64,000 nucleotides of DNA from Actinomadura citrea (GCF_013409045.1 NZ_JACCBT010000001.1:7480669-7544668); one strand, 5' to 3'. Positions 8,378 through 17,878 are shown, counted from the first letter of the stretch. The notes: generated by a model not told the origin, from the sequence alone. Numbers and translations are program-made.

Positions 8378-8749
8378 TCAGTCGTTGTCGGTGAGGATCT
8401 CCACGACCTGCCGGGCCGTGTCGGTCGGCAGCGGCGCCGGCAGCCCCTTCCACTTGCGGGACGCGGCCATCGCGGCCGCGCCGGCCCCTCCCCCGTACAC
8501 GGCGGCGGTGATGAACGACGCCAGTTCGGGAGGCAGCTTCTTCTCCAGCAGCAGCACGTTCATCCGGTAGGTGGCCGCGGTCGCCATGACCCCGAAGGCC
8601 CCGGCCACGGCCCCGAGGCGCAGCGCCGGTATGCGCTGCCTGGCCTTATCGATCATCTCCTGCTGCGCCGCCTCGACCACACGCCGGGCGAGCACGAGGT
8701 TCTGCTCCAGCGGGTCGCCGGCCGCGGCAGGTTTGCGCGACTCCGACAT
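8378..8749 (-). CDS. Small membrane protein, holin-like (123 aa)
   Basis: 123 residues. A charged N-terminus (MSESRKPAAAGDPLEQNLV) is followed by an amphipathic stretch and two hydrophobic segments: LRLGAVAGAFGVMATAATYRM and LASFITAAVYGGGAGAAAMAA. This topology resembles actinobacterial holin-superfamily / phage-holin-family membrane proteins, but no catalytic or diagnostic motif was recognised. It sits upstream of the 2Fe-2S subunit on the same strand (79 bp gap) and divergent to geosmin synthase; whether it belongs to either unit is unknown. Confidence 0.6.
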   Translation of the reverse strand: MSESRKPAAAGDPLEQNLVLARRVVEAAQQEMIDKARQRIPALRLGAVAGAFGVMATAATYRMNVLLLEKKLPPELASFITAAVYGGGAGAAAMAASRKWKGLPAPLPTDTARQVVEILTDND

Positions 8750-8796
8750 GACCTCGGCTTACCCGCAGATGGGGAGGAGATTCCAGGAAGCAATAT

Positions 8797-8811
8797 GTCA
8801 CTTTCAGTGAC
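8797..8811. promoter_or_regulatory. Inverted repeat upstream of geosmin synthase
   Basis: GTCACT-TTC-AGTGAC, a perfect 6-bp inverted repeat with a 3-bp spacer, lies 51 bp upstream of the geosmin synthase ATG and 48 bp upstream of the divergent holin-like gene. It is AT-rich against the background and is the best candidate operator in this divergent region. The regulator is unknown. Confidence 0.45.
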
Positions 8812-8861
8812 TTTGCAGGTGCTGTAGGTTGCCGAACCGGACCCGACAGAGAGGCCGGTTC

Positions 8862-11009
<2,148 letters not shown>

Positions 11010-11061
11010 GCGGTGCCCGCTCAGGCCGCCGCCCCGGGGCGGCGGCCTGAGCGGGCACCGC
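11010..11061. terminator. Perfect 52-bp palindrome (26-bp arms, no loop)
   Basis: Immediately after the geosmin synthase stop codon (11007-11009) the sequence is a perfect inverted repeat of two 26-base arms centred on CCCC|GGGG at 11035/11036, with no unpaired centre. As RNA it would form a very stable hairpin and most likely terminates or stabilises the geoA message. The length and perfection are far beyond the other hairpins in this window (7-17 bp). Confidence 0.8.
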
Positions 11062-11142
11062 GACATGCTGTGTTGAAATGCTCGGCAATGTGCGGACATG
11101 TGCCCTGCGTCCGGTGAGAACGCCGCGACGAGAGGAGAGGGC

Positions 11143-11808
11143 TTGCCATCCCCATTGCGAAAATCCACCTCGCAGGAGTCCCACCCGCCCGACGACCGGC
11201 GGCGCCGCTTCGAGGACGTCTACGCGGCCAACCGCGCCCGGATCCTCGGGTACGCGCTGCGCCGGACCAGTGACCCGCAGGACGCCGCCGACGTCCTGGC
11301 GGAGACGTTCCTCACCGCCTGGCGGCGGCTCGACGACGTCCCGCCCGGCGACCAGGCCCGGCTGTGGCTGTACGGGGTGGCCCGGCGCGTCCTGGCCAAC
11401 CACCACCGCGGCGAGCGCCGCCGGTCCGCCCTGGCCGCCGACCTCGGCTCCCGGCTGCGCGACGGCCTGGCCGTCCAGGACCCGTCCGGCGACGGGCCGA
11501 CCGGCGTGGGCGCCGCGTTCCGCGGCCTGCCCGAGTCCGACCGCGAACTGCTGGCCCTGGTCGGCTGGGAGGGACTCGACCACGGCGAGATCGCGACCGT
11601 CCTCGGCTGCTCCCGCAACGCGGTGCGGATCCGCCTGCACCGCGCCCGCCGCCGGTTCGCCCGCGCCCTGGCCAGCATGGACGCGGACGCCCCCGCCGCC
11701 CCCGCGCCGGCCGCCTCCCTGCGTGCCGCCTCCACGCCCGCCACCTCCCTGCATGCCGCCTCCCTGCCTGCCAAGGGGCGGCGGATCCCGAACGGAGACC
11801 CCACATGA
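11143..11808 (+). CDS. ECF-type RNA polymerase sigma factor
   Basis: 221 residues. Sigma region 2 is RFEDVYAANRARILGYALRR through DVLAETFLTAWRRL, and region 4 is LPESDRELLALVGWEGLDHG followed by the helix-turn-helix EIATVLGCSRNAVRIRLHRARRRF. The TTG at 11143 is chosen because GAGGAG lies five bases upstream; an ATG at 11098 in frame lacks a site. The last 40 residues are an Ala/Pro-rich tail made of a 10-residue repeat (ASLRAASTPA/TSLHAASLPA). The stop overlaps the start of the next gene (ATGA), so the two are coupled, suggesting a sigma factor with its membrane partner. Confidence 0.88.
   Translation: MPSPLRKSTSQESHPPDDRRRRFEDVYAANRARILGYALRRTSDPQDAADVLAETFLTAWRRLDDVPPGDQARLWLYGVARRVLANHHRGERRRSALAADLGSRLRDGLAVQDPSGDGPTGVGAAFRGLPESDRELLALVGWEGLDHGEIATVLGCSRNAVRIRLHRARRRFARALASMDADAPAAPAPAASLRAASTPATSLHAASLPAKGRRIPNGDPT
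11713..11772. repeat. 30-bp direct repeat, two copies, in the sigma factor tail
   Basis: Two adjacent 30-bp units (11713-11742 and 11743-11772), both of the form CCTCCCTGC-TGCCGCCTCC, encode the repeated decapeptides of the C-terminal tail. In-frame repeat length means copy-number change would not disrupt the gene. Confidence 0.7.
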
Positions 11809-12755
11809 ACCGCGACATCGACCCGCTGATCGGGGGCCTCGCCTCCGTCACCGACCGGCAGGCCGGGACCCTGCTGCCCGAGGACGCCGCCACCGCCCTC
11901 GCCGACCGCATCACCGCGACCGCGGTCCCCTCGGCCCCCGCGCGCGGGCGGCGCTCGCCGGTCATGCTCATCGGACTGCCGCTGGCCGCGGCCGGCATCG
12001 CCGCCGCCGCCGTCACGGCGGTCGTGACGACCCGCGACGGCGGACCCGGCAGCACCCCGGGCGTCACGCCGACGAGCCCGCGCGTCGTGCTGGCCGCGGC
12101 GCTGACGTTCACCCGCAAGGGCGGCTACATCGACGTGCGCGTGCGCGACCCGCTGGCCGACCCGAAGCGCTACCAGGAGGAGTTCGCCGCCCACGGCCTC
12201 AAGGTCACGCTGTCGATGGTGCCGGCGTCCCCGTCCATCGTCGGCACGGTCGTCGCGATGGAGACCAGCGAGAACACCGCCGAGCGCGACGTCACCACGA
12301 TCACCGCCAGGGGCGGGTGCGAGACCGGCGGCGGAGGGGACGTCTGCCCGGTCGGCGTCCGGATCCGCACCGGCTACAAGGGCACCGCCTCCATCACCTT
12401 CGGGCGGGAGGCCCGCCCGGGCGAGCAGTACAACAGCAGCGCCCCCGCCACGGCCCCGGGCGAGGTCATGCACGGCATGACCTACCGCAAGCACCGCGTC
12501 GGCGAGGTGCTGGCCGCCCTGCGAAAGCGGCACGTCACGGTGCCCGAGTACCGCGCCATGGAGGGCAACGTCAGCAACGTGCTGAAGCCCGGCCAGGTCC
12601 CGCCCACGTGGTACGTCCACAGCGCGACCCCCTGGGCCAAGAACCAGGTCCTCCTCTTCGTGGGCCCGCACCCCACCGAGGACGCCGGCGGCGCGCCGCC
12701 CGCGTCGGCGCCTCCCGGAGCACCCGCCGCTCCGAGCGCGACCCCGACCTCCTGA
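11805..12755 (+). CDS. Membrane-anchored protein coupled to the ECF sigma factor
   Basis: 316 residues: a cytoplasmic N-terminal region of about 50 residues (MNRDIDPLIGGLASVTDRQ), one transmembrane helix around residues 52-75 (VMLIGLPLAAAGIAAAAVTA), and a large extracytoplasmic domain ending in a Pro/Ala/Thr-rich tail. Cysteines GGCETGGGGDVCPVG could form a disulfide outside the cell. The architecture and four-base overlap with the sigma gene are what is expected of an anti-sigma factor or co-expressed sensor, but no zinc-binding anti-sigma motif (HxxxCxxC) is present. It resembles the sigma-linked 'CU044' type membrane proteins of actinomycetes. Function is inferred from context. Confidence 0.7.
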   Translation: MNRDIDPLIGGLASVTDRQAGTLLPEDAATALADRITATAVPSAPARGRRSPVMLIGLPLAAAGIAAAAVTAVVTTRDGGPGSTPGVTPTSPRVVLAAALTFTRKGGYIDVRVRDPLADPKRYQEEFAAHGLKVTLSMVPASPSIVGTVVAMETSENTAERDVTTITARGGCETGGGGDVCPVGVRIRTGYKGTASITFGREARPGEQYNSSAPATAPGEVMHGMTYRKHRVGEVLAALRKRHVTVPEYRAMEGNVSNVLKPGQVPPTWYVHSATPWAKNQVLLFVGPHPTEDAGGAPPASAPPGAPAAPSATPTS

Positions 12756-12759
12756 GCAC

Positions 12760-12791
12760 CGGCGGACCGCCCCGACCGGGGCGGTCCGCCG
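12760..12791. terminator. Bidirectional hairpin terminator
   Basis: Perfect 14-bp stem (12760-12773 / 12778-12791) with a GACC loop, located between the convergent sigma-operon and MFS gene ends. Confidence 0.8.
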
Positions 12792-12805
12792 CTCTCAGGG
12801 CCCGC

Positions 12806-14005
12806 TCATATCTTTGCGCGGCGGGAGAGCGTCCGGTCGAGGAGGACGGTCGGCACGATGGCCGCCGCCAGCCCGGCGCCGATCCAGGGGACGGCGGTGA
12901 GTCCCGCGCCGGCGTTCATGGCGGCGCCGGCGAGGACCGGAACGAGGCTGATGCCGAGCTGGAAGGCCGAGACGGTCGCGGCCCCGGCGAGCGTCGGCGC
13001 CTCCGACGCGATGGCGAACACCCGCCCGTAGATGGCCGGGTTCAGGACGAATCCGGCGACTCCGAGCAGCAGAACGAGCGGGACGACGGCCGTCGCATGC
13101 CCGGACAGGACCGCGAGCAGCACGGAACTGGCCGATATCCCCAGCGCGCCGGCCATGAGCGCGTGAGTGGGCCGCCTGTCGGCGATCCGGCCCCCCACGG
13201 ACAGGCCGATGAAGGCGCCGACGCCGAACAGCGCGAGGATCGCGGGCACCCACACGCCTGGAATGCCGGTGACGTCCGTCAGGAACGCCGCGAGGTAGTT
13301 GAACGAGATCATGTAGGCGGCGGTGCTCAGGACGGTGGCGGCGTAGACGACCCACAGTTGCGGCCGCCTCATGGTGCGCAGCTCCCCCCGCACGCTCGGC
13401 TTCGCGTCCGCGCCGGTCGCGGGCACCGCGAGCAGGCTCAGGACCGCGCCCGCGGCGGTCAGGACGACCACGCCCCAGAACCCGCCCCGCCACCCGGTGA
13501 AGTAGCTGAGCAGCGCGCCCGCCGGACCACCGGCGATCATCGCCAGGCCGAGCCCGCTGACGACCACCCCGGACGCCCGCGCGGTGCGGTCGGACGTGAC
13601 GAGGCCGATCGCGGTGACCGCCGCGACCGCCCAGTACCCCGCATAGGCCAGCCCGCACAGGAAGCGGCTGGCCAGCAGCACCGCGTAACCGTCGATCACC
13701 AGGCCGGCCGTCACCGAGACCGCGAAGACGACCTGCGTGGCCACCAGGGTGGTGCGGCGCGGCAGGTGCAGCGTCAGGATGGCGAAGGGCGGCCCGCCGA
13801 CGACCACCCCGACGGCGAACGCCGAGATCAGCGCCCCGGCGGAGGACAGGCTGATCCCGAGGTCGTCGGCGATCTCCGGCAGGACCCCGGCCAGCAGGAA
13901 CTCCGCGCTGCCCATCGCGAACAGGCTGAACGCCAGCAGGTAGACCCCGAGCGGCAGCCTCCCCCCGGAGACCGACACCCGCGGCGAAGCGGTCTCGACG
14001 CTCAC
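12806..14005 (-). CDS. MFS transporter (DHA1/AraJ-Cmx-like efflux family)
   Basis: 399 residues with 12 predicted transmembrane helices. The first helix region LFAMGSAEFLLAGVLPEIADDL carries the G-x-x-E-F-x-x-x-G-x-L-P signature of the AraJ/chloramphenicol-efflux subfamily. The GTG start at 14005 overlaps the stop of the upstream flavoprotein gene (GTGA), with GGGGGTGGGGGCC before it, so the pair is translationally coupled. The role is probably export of a small molecule linked to the flavoprotein's substrate; the substrate is unknown. Confidence 0.88.
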   Translation of the reverse strand: MSVETASPRVSVSGGRLPLGVYLLAFSLFAMGSAEFLLAGVLPEIADDLGISLSSAGALISAFAVGVVVGGPPFAILTLHLPRRTTLVATQVVFAVSVTAGLVIDGYAVLLASRFLCGLAYAGYWAVAAVTAIGLVTSDRTARASGVVVSGLGLAMIAGGPAGALLSYFTGWRGGFWGVVVLTAAGAVLSLLAVPATGADAKPSVRGELRTMRRPQLWVVYAATVLSTAAYMISFNYLAAFLTDVTGIPGVWVPAILALFGVGAFIGLSVGGRIADRRPTHALMAGALGISASSVLLAVLSGHATAVVPLVLLLGVAGFVLNPAIYGRVFAIASEAPTLAGAATVSAFQLGISLVPVLAGAAMNAGAGLTAVPWIGAGLAAAIVPTVLLDRTLSRRAKI

Positions 14006-14949
14006 CGGCCCCCACCCCCGACGCGTCCCCGCTCGACGGCACGGCCCTGGTCGACGGCCTGATGGACGTCCTCGTCCAGCAGGTCGGCGTTGACGGCGAT
14101 GGCGGCGGCGGAGCCCATGCCGGCGGCGGTGACGACCTGGGCGCGCGGGTCCGCCACGTTGCCCACCGCCCACACGCCCGGCACGGTGGTGCGCCCGGTC
14201 CGGTCGGTGACGACCCGGCGGTCCTCGACGGCGCAGCCGAGTGCGGTCAGCAGGGCGTCGTGCGGAACCATGCGCGGGAACAGGAACACCACGCGGCGCG
14301 GCACCATGCGCCCGTCGGCCAACTCGACGCCGCGCACCCCGTCGTTCTCCGCCACCACGCGCTTGATCTCGCCGTCCACGAGACGCACGCCGCGGGCGGT
14401 GAGACGTTCATGCTCCTCTTCGTCCAACTCCAGGGTGTGGACGAACAACACCACATCGTCGGACCACTGCCGCAGCAGCAGCGCCTGGTGCACCGCGCCG
14501 GGCGAGGTGCCCAGAACGCCCATGGGCCTGTCGCGGAACTCGTACCCGTGGCAGTACGGGCAGTGCAGCACGTCCCGGCCCCACCGCTCCGCCACACCGG
14601 GGATGCCGGGCAACTCGTCGCGCAGACCGGTGGCCACCACCAGCCGCCGCGCTCCCAGTACCGCCCCGCCGACGAGGCGCACGGTGAACCCCGGGTCGAC
14701 GTGCTCCACCCGAGCGTCGATCAACGCCGCCCCGTATCCGGTGACCTCGGCCCGGCCCACCTCCAGCAGCGCGGCGGGCCGCATCCCGTCCCGCGACAGG
14801 AACCCCTGCATGTGCGCGGCCGGTGCGTTGCGGGGCTCGCCCGCGTCCACCACCGCGACCCGCCGCCGCGCCCGCGCCAGCACCAGCGCCGCGCTCAGCC
14901 CCGCGGCCCCCGCACCGACCACCACGACGTCGTACTCCGCATCGCTCAT
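14002..14949 (-). CDS. Thioredoxin-reductase-like flavoprotein with CPYCHG motif (possible dithiol oxidase)
   Basis: 315 residues. VVVVGAGAAGLSAALVLARA is the N-terminal FAD dinucleotide-binding motif, VLHCPYCHGYEFRDRPMGVLG holds a redox CxxC followed by the second nucleotide-binding region, and VWAVGNVADPRAQVVTAAGMGSA is the C-terminal FAD site. The spacing is thioredoxin-reductase-like, but CPYCHG resembles that of the oxygen-using dithiol oxidases (GliT/HlmI/DepH group) more than TrxB, whose motif is CATCDG. Start ATG at 14949 has GGAGGTGATC seven bases upstream. It is coupled to an MFS gene and divergent from an XRE-cupin regulator. A paralogue with the same context is at 57502-58416. Confidence 0.85.
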   Translation of the reverse strand: MSDAEYDVVVVGAGAAGLSAALVLARARRRVAVVDAGEPRNAPAAHMQGFLSRDGMRPAALLEVGRAEVTGYGAALIDARVEHVDPGFTVRLVGGAVLGARRLVVATGLRDELPGIPGVAERWGRDVLHCPYCHGYEFRDRPMGVLGTSPGAVHQALLLRQWSDDVVLFVHTLELDEEEHERLTARGVRLVDGEIKRVVAENDGVRGVELADGRMVPRRVVFLFPRMVPHDALLTALGCAVEDRRVVTDRTGRTTVPGVWAVGNVADPRAQVVTAAGMGSAAAIAVNADLLDEDVHQAVDQGRAVERGRVGGGGR

Positions 14950-15005
14950 CGCGATCACCTCCGCCGCGGACGGTGCCCTGCCCACCGGCTGAACGACAAC
15001 CTTTG

Positions 15006-15035
15006 TTGCCATTTCCGGGACGACCGCAGTGGAAT
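15006..15035 (+). promoter_or_regulatory. Putative promoter of the XRE-cupin regulator
   Basis: TTGCCA (15006-15011), 18-bp spacer, TGGAAT (15030-15035), with only six bases before the ATG at 15042. The transcript would start at or next to the start codon, that is, be leaderless. The paralogous regulator at 57437 shows the same arrangement. Confidence 0.45.
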
Positions 15036-15041
15036 GGGGGC

Positions 15042-15641
15042 ATGCCTCACCCATCCGCCATCGCCGACGCGCTCGCCGAAGTCGGCCCGCGCCTCAAGCG
15101 GCTGCGCAACGAGCGCAACGTGACACTGGCCGAGCTCTCCGAGGCCACCGGGATCTCCAAGAGCACGCTGTCGCGCCTGGAGTCCGGTCAGCGCCGTCCC
15201 AGCCTGGAACTCCTGCTGCCCATCTCGCACGCCCATCAGGTCCCGCTGGACGAACTGGTGGGAGCCCCCGAGGTCGGCGACCCCCGCGTCCGGCTGACCC
15301 CCCGGCGCGTGAACGGCAACACCGTCCTCCCCCTGACGCGCCAGCCCGGCCCGATCCAGTCGTACAAGATGGTTCTCCCGGCGGCCCGGCGCGTACCCGA
15401 CCTCTGCACCCACGAGGGCTACGAGTGGCTCTACGTGCTGTCGGGACGACTGCGCCTGGTCCTGGCCGACCACGACCTGGTGCTGGGCCCGGGCGAGGTG
15501 GCCGAGTTCGACACCCGGCTACCGCACTGGTTCGGCACCACCGGAGAAGGCCCGGTCGAGGTCCTCAGCCTCTTCGGCCGTCAGGGAGAACGCCTCCACA
15601 TCCGCGCCAGGCCCCGCCCCCGCCAGGAGCCCGCGTCCTGA
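15042..15641 (+). CDS. XRE-family regulator with C-terminal cupin domain
   Basis: 199 residues. The N-terminal helix-turn-helix is VGPRLKRLRNERNVTLAELS through ATGISKSTLSRLESGQRRPS. The C-terminal cupin spans roughly residues 105-185 with HEGYEWLYVLSGRLRLVLAD and LGPGEVAEFDTRLPHWFG, the HxE/G...PHxF pattern of a small-molecule or metal-binding cupin. It is divergent to the CPYCHG flavoprotein-MFS pair, so it very likely regulates them in response to a ligand held by the cupin. It is closely similar over its whole length to the regulator at 56865-57437. Confidence 0.9.
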   Translation: MPHPSAIADALAEVGPRLKRLRNERNVTLAELSEATGISKSTLSRLESGQRRPSLELLLPISHAHQVPLDELVGAPEVGDPRVRLTPRRVNGNTVLPLTRQPGPIQSYKMVLPAARRVPDLCTHEGYEWLYVLSGRLRLVLADHDLVLGPGEVAEFDTRLPHWFGTTGEGPVEVLSLFGRQGERLHIRARPRPRQEPAS

Positions 15642-15741
15642 CCCGTCCGGCGAAGGGCGCGCCTGTTCCGCCGAGGACTCCAGGCCGCGGTCCGGTCTTC
15701 GTCGACGACCGCGTGCGAGACCGTCGCAGCCGGCGCGGTGG

Positions 15742-16269
15742 TCAGGAGGCCAGTGCTTCGCGGACGGTCATCAGGGCGAAGCCCAAGAGGTTCTCGCCCT
15801 GCCAGGAGGCGGGGTGTTCGGTGCGGGGGTCGTCGGCGGTCAGGCCGATGCCCCAGACGCGGTCCAGGGGACTCGCTTCGACGAGGATGCGGTCGCGGGT
15901 GCCGGCAAGGTAGTCGCGAAGATCTTTGTTCTGGGCGAACTTGGCCTCGCCGCCCTTCGTGACAATGGTCACACGATTGTCGCGCCATGTCCGCTCGTCG
16001 AAGTCGCGGACGCGGCGGCCGAGGTCTTTCGCACGGCGGGGATGGGACGCGGCGACGATGGCGGCGGCCGTTTCCTCGTCGCCGAAGAGGCGGGCCTTTT
16101 CCGCCATCATGTAGTGCTCGGCGGTCGCGTAGGTGACGCCGCCGACGGTGAAGGGGGACGGCCACCACTGGCTGAGGTAGCCGCGACCTGGGGTCTGGTG
16201 GCCCCAGAAGAACAGGAACCTCAGGCGCGTGCCCTGCTCCTGGAGGCGGGTCAACTCGGCGACGTCCAT
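15742..16269 (-). CDS. NADAR family protein (YbiA-like N-glycosidase)
   Basis: 175 residues covering one NADAR domain. Diagnostic stretches are FLFFWGHQTPGRGYLSQWWPS (FWGH ... LSQW), YATAEHYMMAEKARLFGD (AEHYMMAxKA) and WQGENLLGFALMTVREAL (GxNxLGxxLMxVR). YbiA/RibX-type NADAR proteins hydrolyse N-glycosidic bonds, for example in early riboflavin-pathway intermediates; other members have been linked to NAD/ADP-ribose metabolism. No riboflavin gene is adjacent, so the exact substrate here is open. Start chosen at the ATG giving the usual family length; no ribosome binding site is evident and longer upstream frames are unsupported. Confidence 0.9.
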   Translation of the reverse strand: MDVAELTRLQEQGTRLRFLFFWGHQTPGRGYLSQWWPSPFTVGGVTYATAEHYMMAEKARLFGDEETAAAIVAASHPRRAKDLGRRVRDFDERTWRDNRVTIVTKGGEAKFAQNKDLRDYLAGTRDRILVEASPLDRVWGIGLTADDPRTEHPASWQGENLLGFALMTVREALAS

Positions 16270-16464
16270 GGGTGAGAGGGTGCCAGGGCCGGCCGCCGCG
16301 GTCCATCCGGTTTCCCACCGGGAATGGATGATCGATTGGCGTTGTTGACAGGTTTGCCGCGACCCGGGGTGGGGATCGCGGTCTAGACCATTTTGCGGAC
16401 CCGGCATCTCGCCGGGACCATCTATTGATCCGGCCCGGCCTTGAACAGGAGGACTGCGGTAACA

Positions 16465-16593
16465 ATGGACAACGCCCTGGCGAACCCCCGGCGCACCAAG
16501 ATCGACGCGTGGCCCGAATGGCGGCCCGCGGAACCGGACTCCGAGCGTCCCGCGGAGGCCGACGTGTCCGAGGACGAGCTCGCCGCGCATTGA
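16465..16593 (+). CDS. Small protein of 42 aa, own transcription unit
   Basis: An ATG preceded by AGGAGG opens a 42-codon frame: MDNALANPRRTKIDAWPEWR, then an acidic, Pro/Glu-rich half ending SEDELAAH. A 13-bp perfect hairpin follows 21 bp after the stop. A strong ribosome binding site, a discrete frame and a private terminator argue that it is a real small gene between the divergent NADAR and convergent TetR genes. There is no signal peptide or membrane segment. No family was recognised. It could be a small regulatory protein or an orphan peptide precursor, but no modifying enzyme is adjacent. Confidence 0.6.
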   Translation: MDNALANPRRTKIDAWPEWRPAEPDSERPAEADVSEDELAAH

Positions 16594-16614
16594 CGGCCTT
16601 CCGGCCGATAGATG

Positions 16615-16645
16615 AGAACCCGCCCGGCTCCCCCGGGCGGGTTCT
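16615..16645 (+). terminator. Hairpin terminator of the 42-aa gene
   Basis: Perfect 13-bp stem (AGAACCCGCCCGG / CCGGGCGGGTTCT) with a 5-base loop CTCCC, followed by TCGTG. It lies between the small gene and the convergent TetR gene. Confidence 0.85.
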
Positions 16646-16683
16646 TCGTGTCCGGGCCCGGCGGACGAGCGCCGCGGCGTGGT

Positions 16684-17313
16684 TCAGACCGGGCGGGTGA
16701 GCAAGGCGTCGACCACGCGGCGGGCCTTGCCGGCCGCGTCCTGATCGCCCAGGCGCAGGGCGGTGTTGGCGGCGTTGAGGACCGCGTCGGTCTGGAAGGC
16801 GGCCAGGTCGGGGTCCAGGGGGGCGATCTCACCGGCGTCGACCGCGTGCCGCAGCTCCCCCGCGATCAGGGAGAGCCATCGGCGGTGCTGCTGCGCCAGC
16901 GTGTCCCGGACGGGGCCGGGGCGGCTGTCGAAGTCGGGGAGGTTGGCCGCCCAGAAGCAGCCGCCGGTGAACAGCGGCTTCTCCGCGTACTCGATCCAGT
17001 ACCCGACCAGGGCCCGTAGCCGGGCGGCACCGGCGGGTGCGGCCTGCGCGGGACGCACGACCGCGTCGGCGAAGAGTTCGCGGGCCGCCCCGACGGTGGC
17101 CAGTTGCAGGTTCTGCCTGGTCCTGAACAGCGTCTGGATGCCGCTCTTGCTCACCCGCAGGTCGGTGGCCAGTCGGCCGAAGCTCAGCCCGTTGAGTCCC
17201 TCCAGCGACGCGACGTCCACGGCGTGCCGGGTGATCGTTCGTCGTGCCCGGGCGCCGCGCAGGAGCCGCCCGTCGGTCGACTCGGGCTCCGGGGACGGGT
17301 CGTTCTCGCTCAT
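16684..17313 (-). CDS. TetR family transcriptional repressor
   Basis: 209 residues. The N-terminal domain reads TRHAVDVASLEGLNGLSFGR then LATDLRVSKSGIQTLFRTRQ, a TetR-type helix-turn-helix with Ser/Gly instead of the usual Y/F at one recognition position. The ligand domain includes FTGGCFWAANLPDFDSRPGP, common in the TetR C-terminal group with a GGC-F core. The ATG at 17313 is preceded by GGAGGAG; an in-frame ATG at 17322 is also possible. It is divergent to the SnoaL-like and DUF3237 genes, with a 20-bp palindromic operator between, so it probably represses that pair and itself. Confidence 0.88.
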   Translation of the reverse strand: MSENDPSPEPESTDGRLLRGARARRTITRHAVDVASLEGLNGLSFGRLATDLRVSKSGIQTLFRTRQNLQLATVGAARELFADAVVRPAQAAPAGAARLRALVGYWIEYAEKPLFTGGCFWAANLPDFDSRPGPVRDTLAQQHRRWLSLIAGELRHAVDAGEIAPLDPDLAAFQTDAVLNAANTALRLGDQDAAGKARRVVDALLTRPV

Positions 17314-17341
17314 CTCCTCCATCCTGGCACAGCGATTGCCT

Positions 17342-17361
17342 ATACGTACGATCGACCGTAT
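17342..17361. promoter_or_regulatory. Palindromic operator in TetR/SnoaL divergent region
   Basis: 20-bp palindrome ATACG-TA-CGATCG-AC-CGTAT, with 16 of 20 positions symmetric. It lies 29 bp upstream of the TetR start and 40 bp upstream of the SnoaL-like start, a typical TetR-dimer site covering both promoters. Confidence 0.65.
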
Positions 17362-17400
17362 TGTTTGTTCGGCCATCGGCACACCGACGGAGGTCCGACC

Positions 17401-17850
17401 ATGGACGGCGACCGCATGTTCGAACTGGCTCAGGCGCTGGCCGCCGCCAAGAGCCGCCAGGACGTCCCCGCGGCGATGAAGCTGCTGCACCCCGAGATGG
17501 TGCTGGAGAGCCCGGCCTTCGGGACGACGGCCCGCGGCCCGGCCGAGAACGAGAAGGCGCTCCGCCGGTTCTTCGCCTCGTTCCCCGACTACGACGTCGT
17601 CCTGCAGGGCCACGCCGCGAGCGGCGAGGCGCTGGCCTGCTGGGGGACCGTCCGCATGACCATGACCGGCGACCGGTTCGGCGCCGAGCCGAACGGCAGG
17701 CGCGCCGAACTCCCGGTGTTCATCCGGTTCGGTTTCGAGGACGACCTGATCGCCGCCGAGTACTTCTTCTTCGACCTGTCGGAGCTGTGCGCCCAGTCGG
17801 GGGTCTCGACCGACGCCGTCCGCCGCACGCTCTTCGGCTCCGCAGGCTGA
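17401..17850 (+). CDS. SnoaL-like / NTF2-fold protein
   Basis: 149 residues with the cone-shaped NTF2 fold of the SnoaL/ester-cyclase group: AMKLLHPEMVLESPAFGTTA then FFASFPDYDVVLQGHAASGE and RFGFEDDLIAAEYFFFDLSE, the order of strands typical for this family. Members act as polyketide cyclases, ketosteroid isomerase-like enzymes, or binding proteins. First gene of a two-gene unit with the DUF3237 gene (28 bp apart), controlled by the divergent TetR gene. No polyketide synthase is nearby, so a detoxification or isomerase role is as likely as a biosynthetic one. Confidence 0.8.
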   Translation: MDGDRMFELAQALAAAKSRQDVPAAMKLLHPEMVLESPAFGTTARGPAENEKALRRFFASFPDYDVVLQGHAASGEALACWGTVRMTMTGDRFGAEPNGRRAELPVFIRFGFEDDLIAAEYFFFDLSELCAQSGVSTDAVRRTLFGSAG

Positions 17851-17878
17851 GGCCCTCCGACGAGAAAGGCGGCGACCC

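Noticed and set aside
16345..16350. TTGACA hexamer upstream of the 42-aa gene
   Set aside because: A perfect -35 sequence, but no acceptable -10 lies 16-19 bp downstream, so a promoter cannot be claimed.
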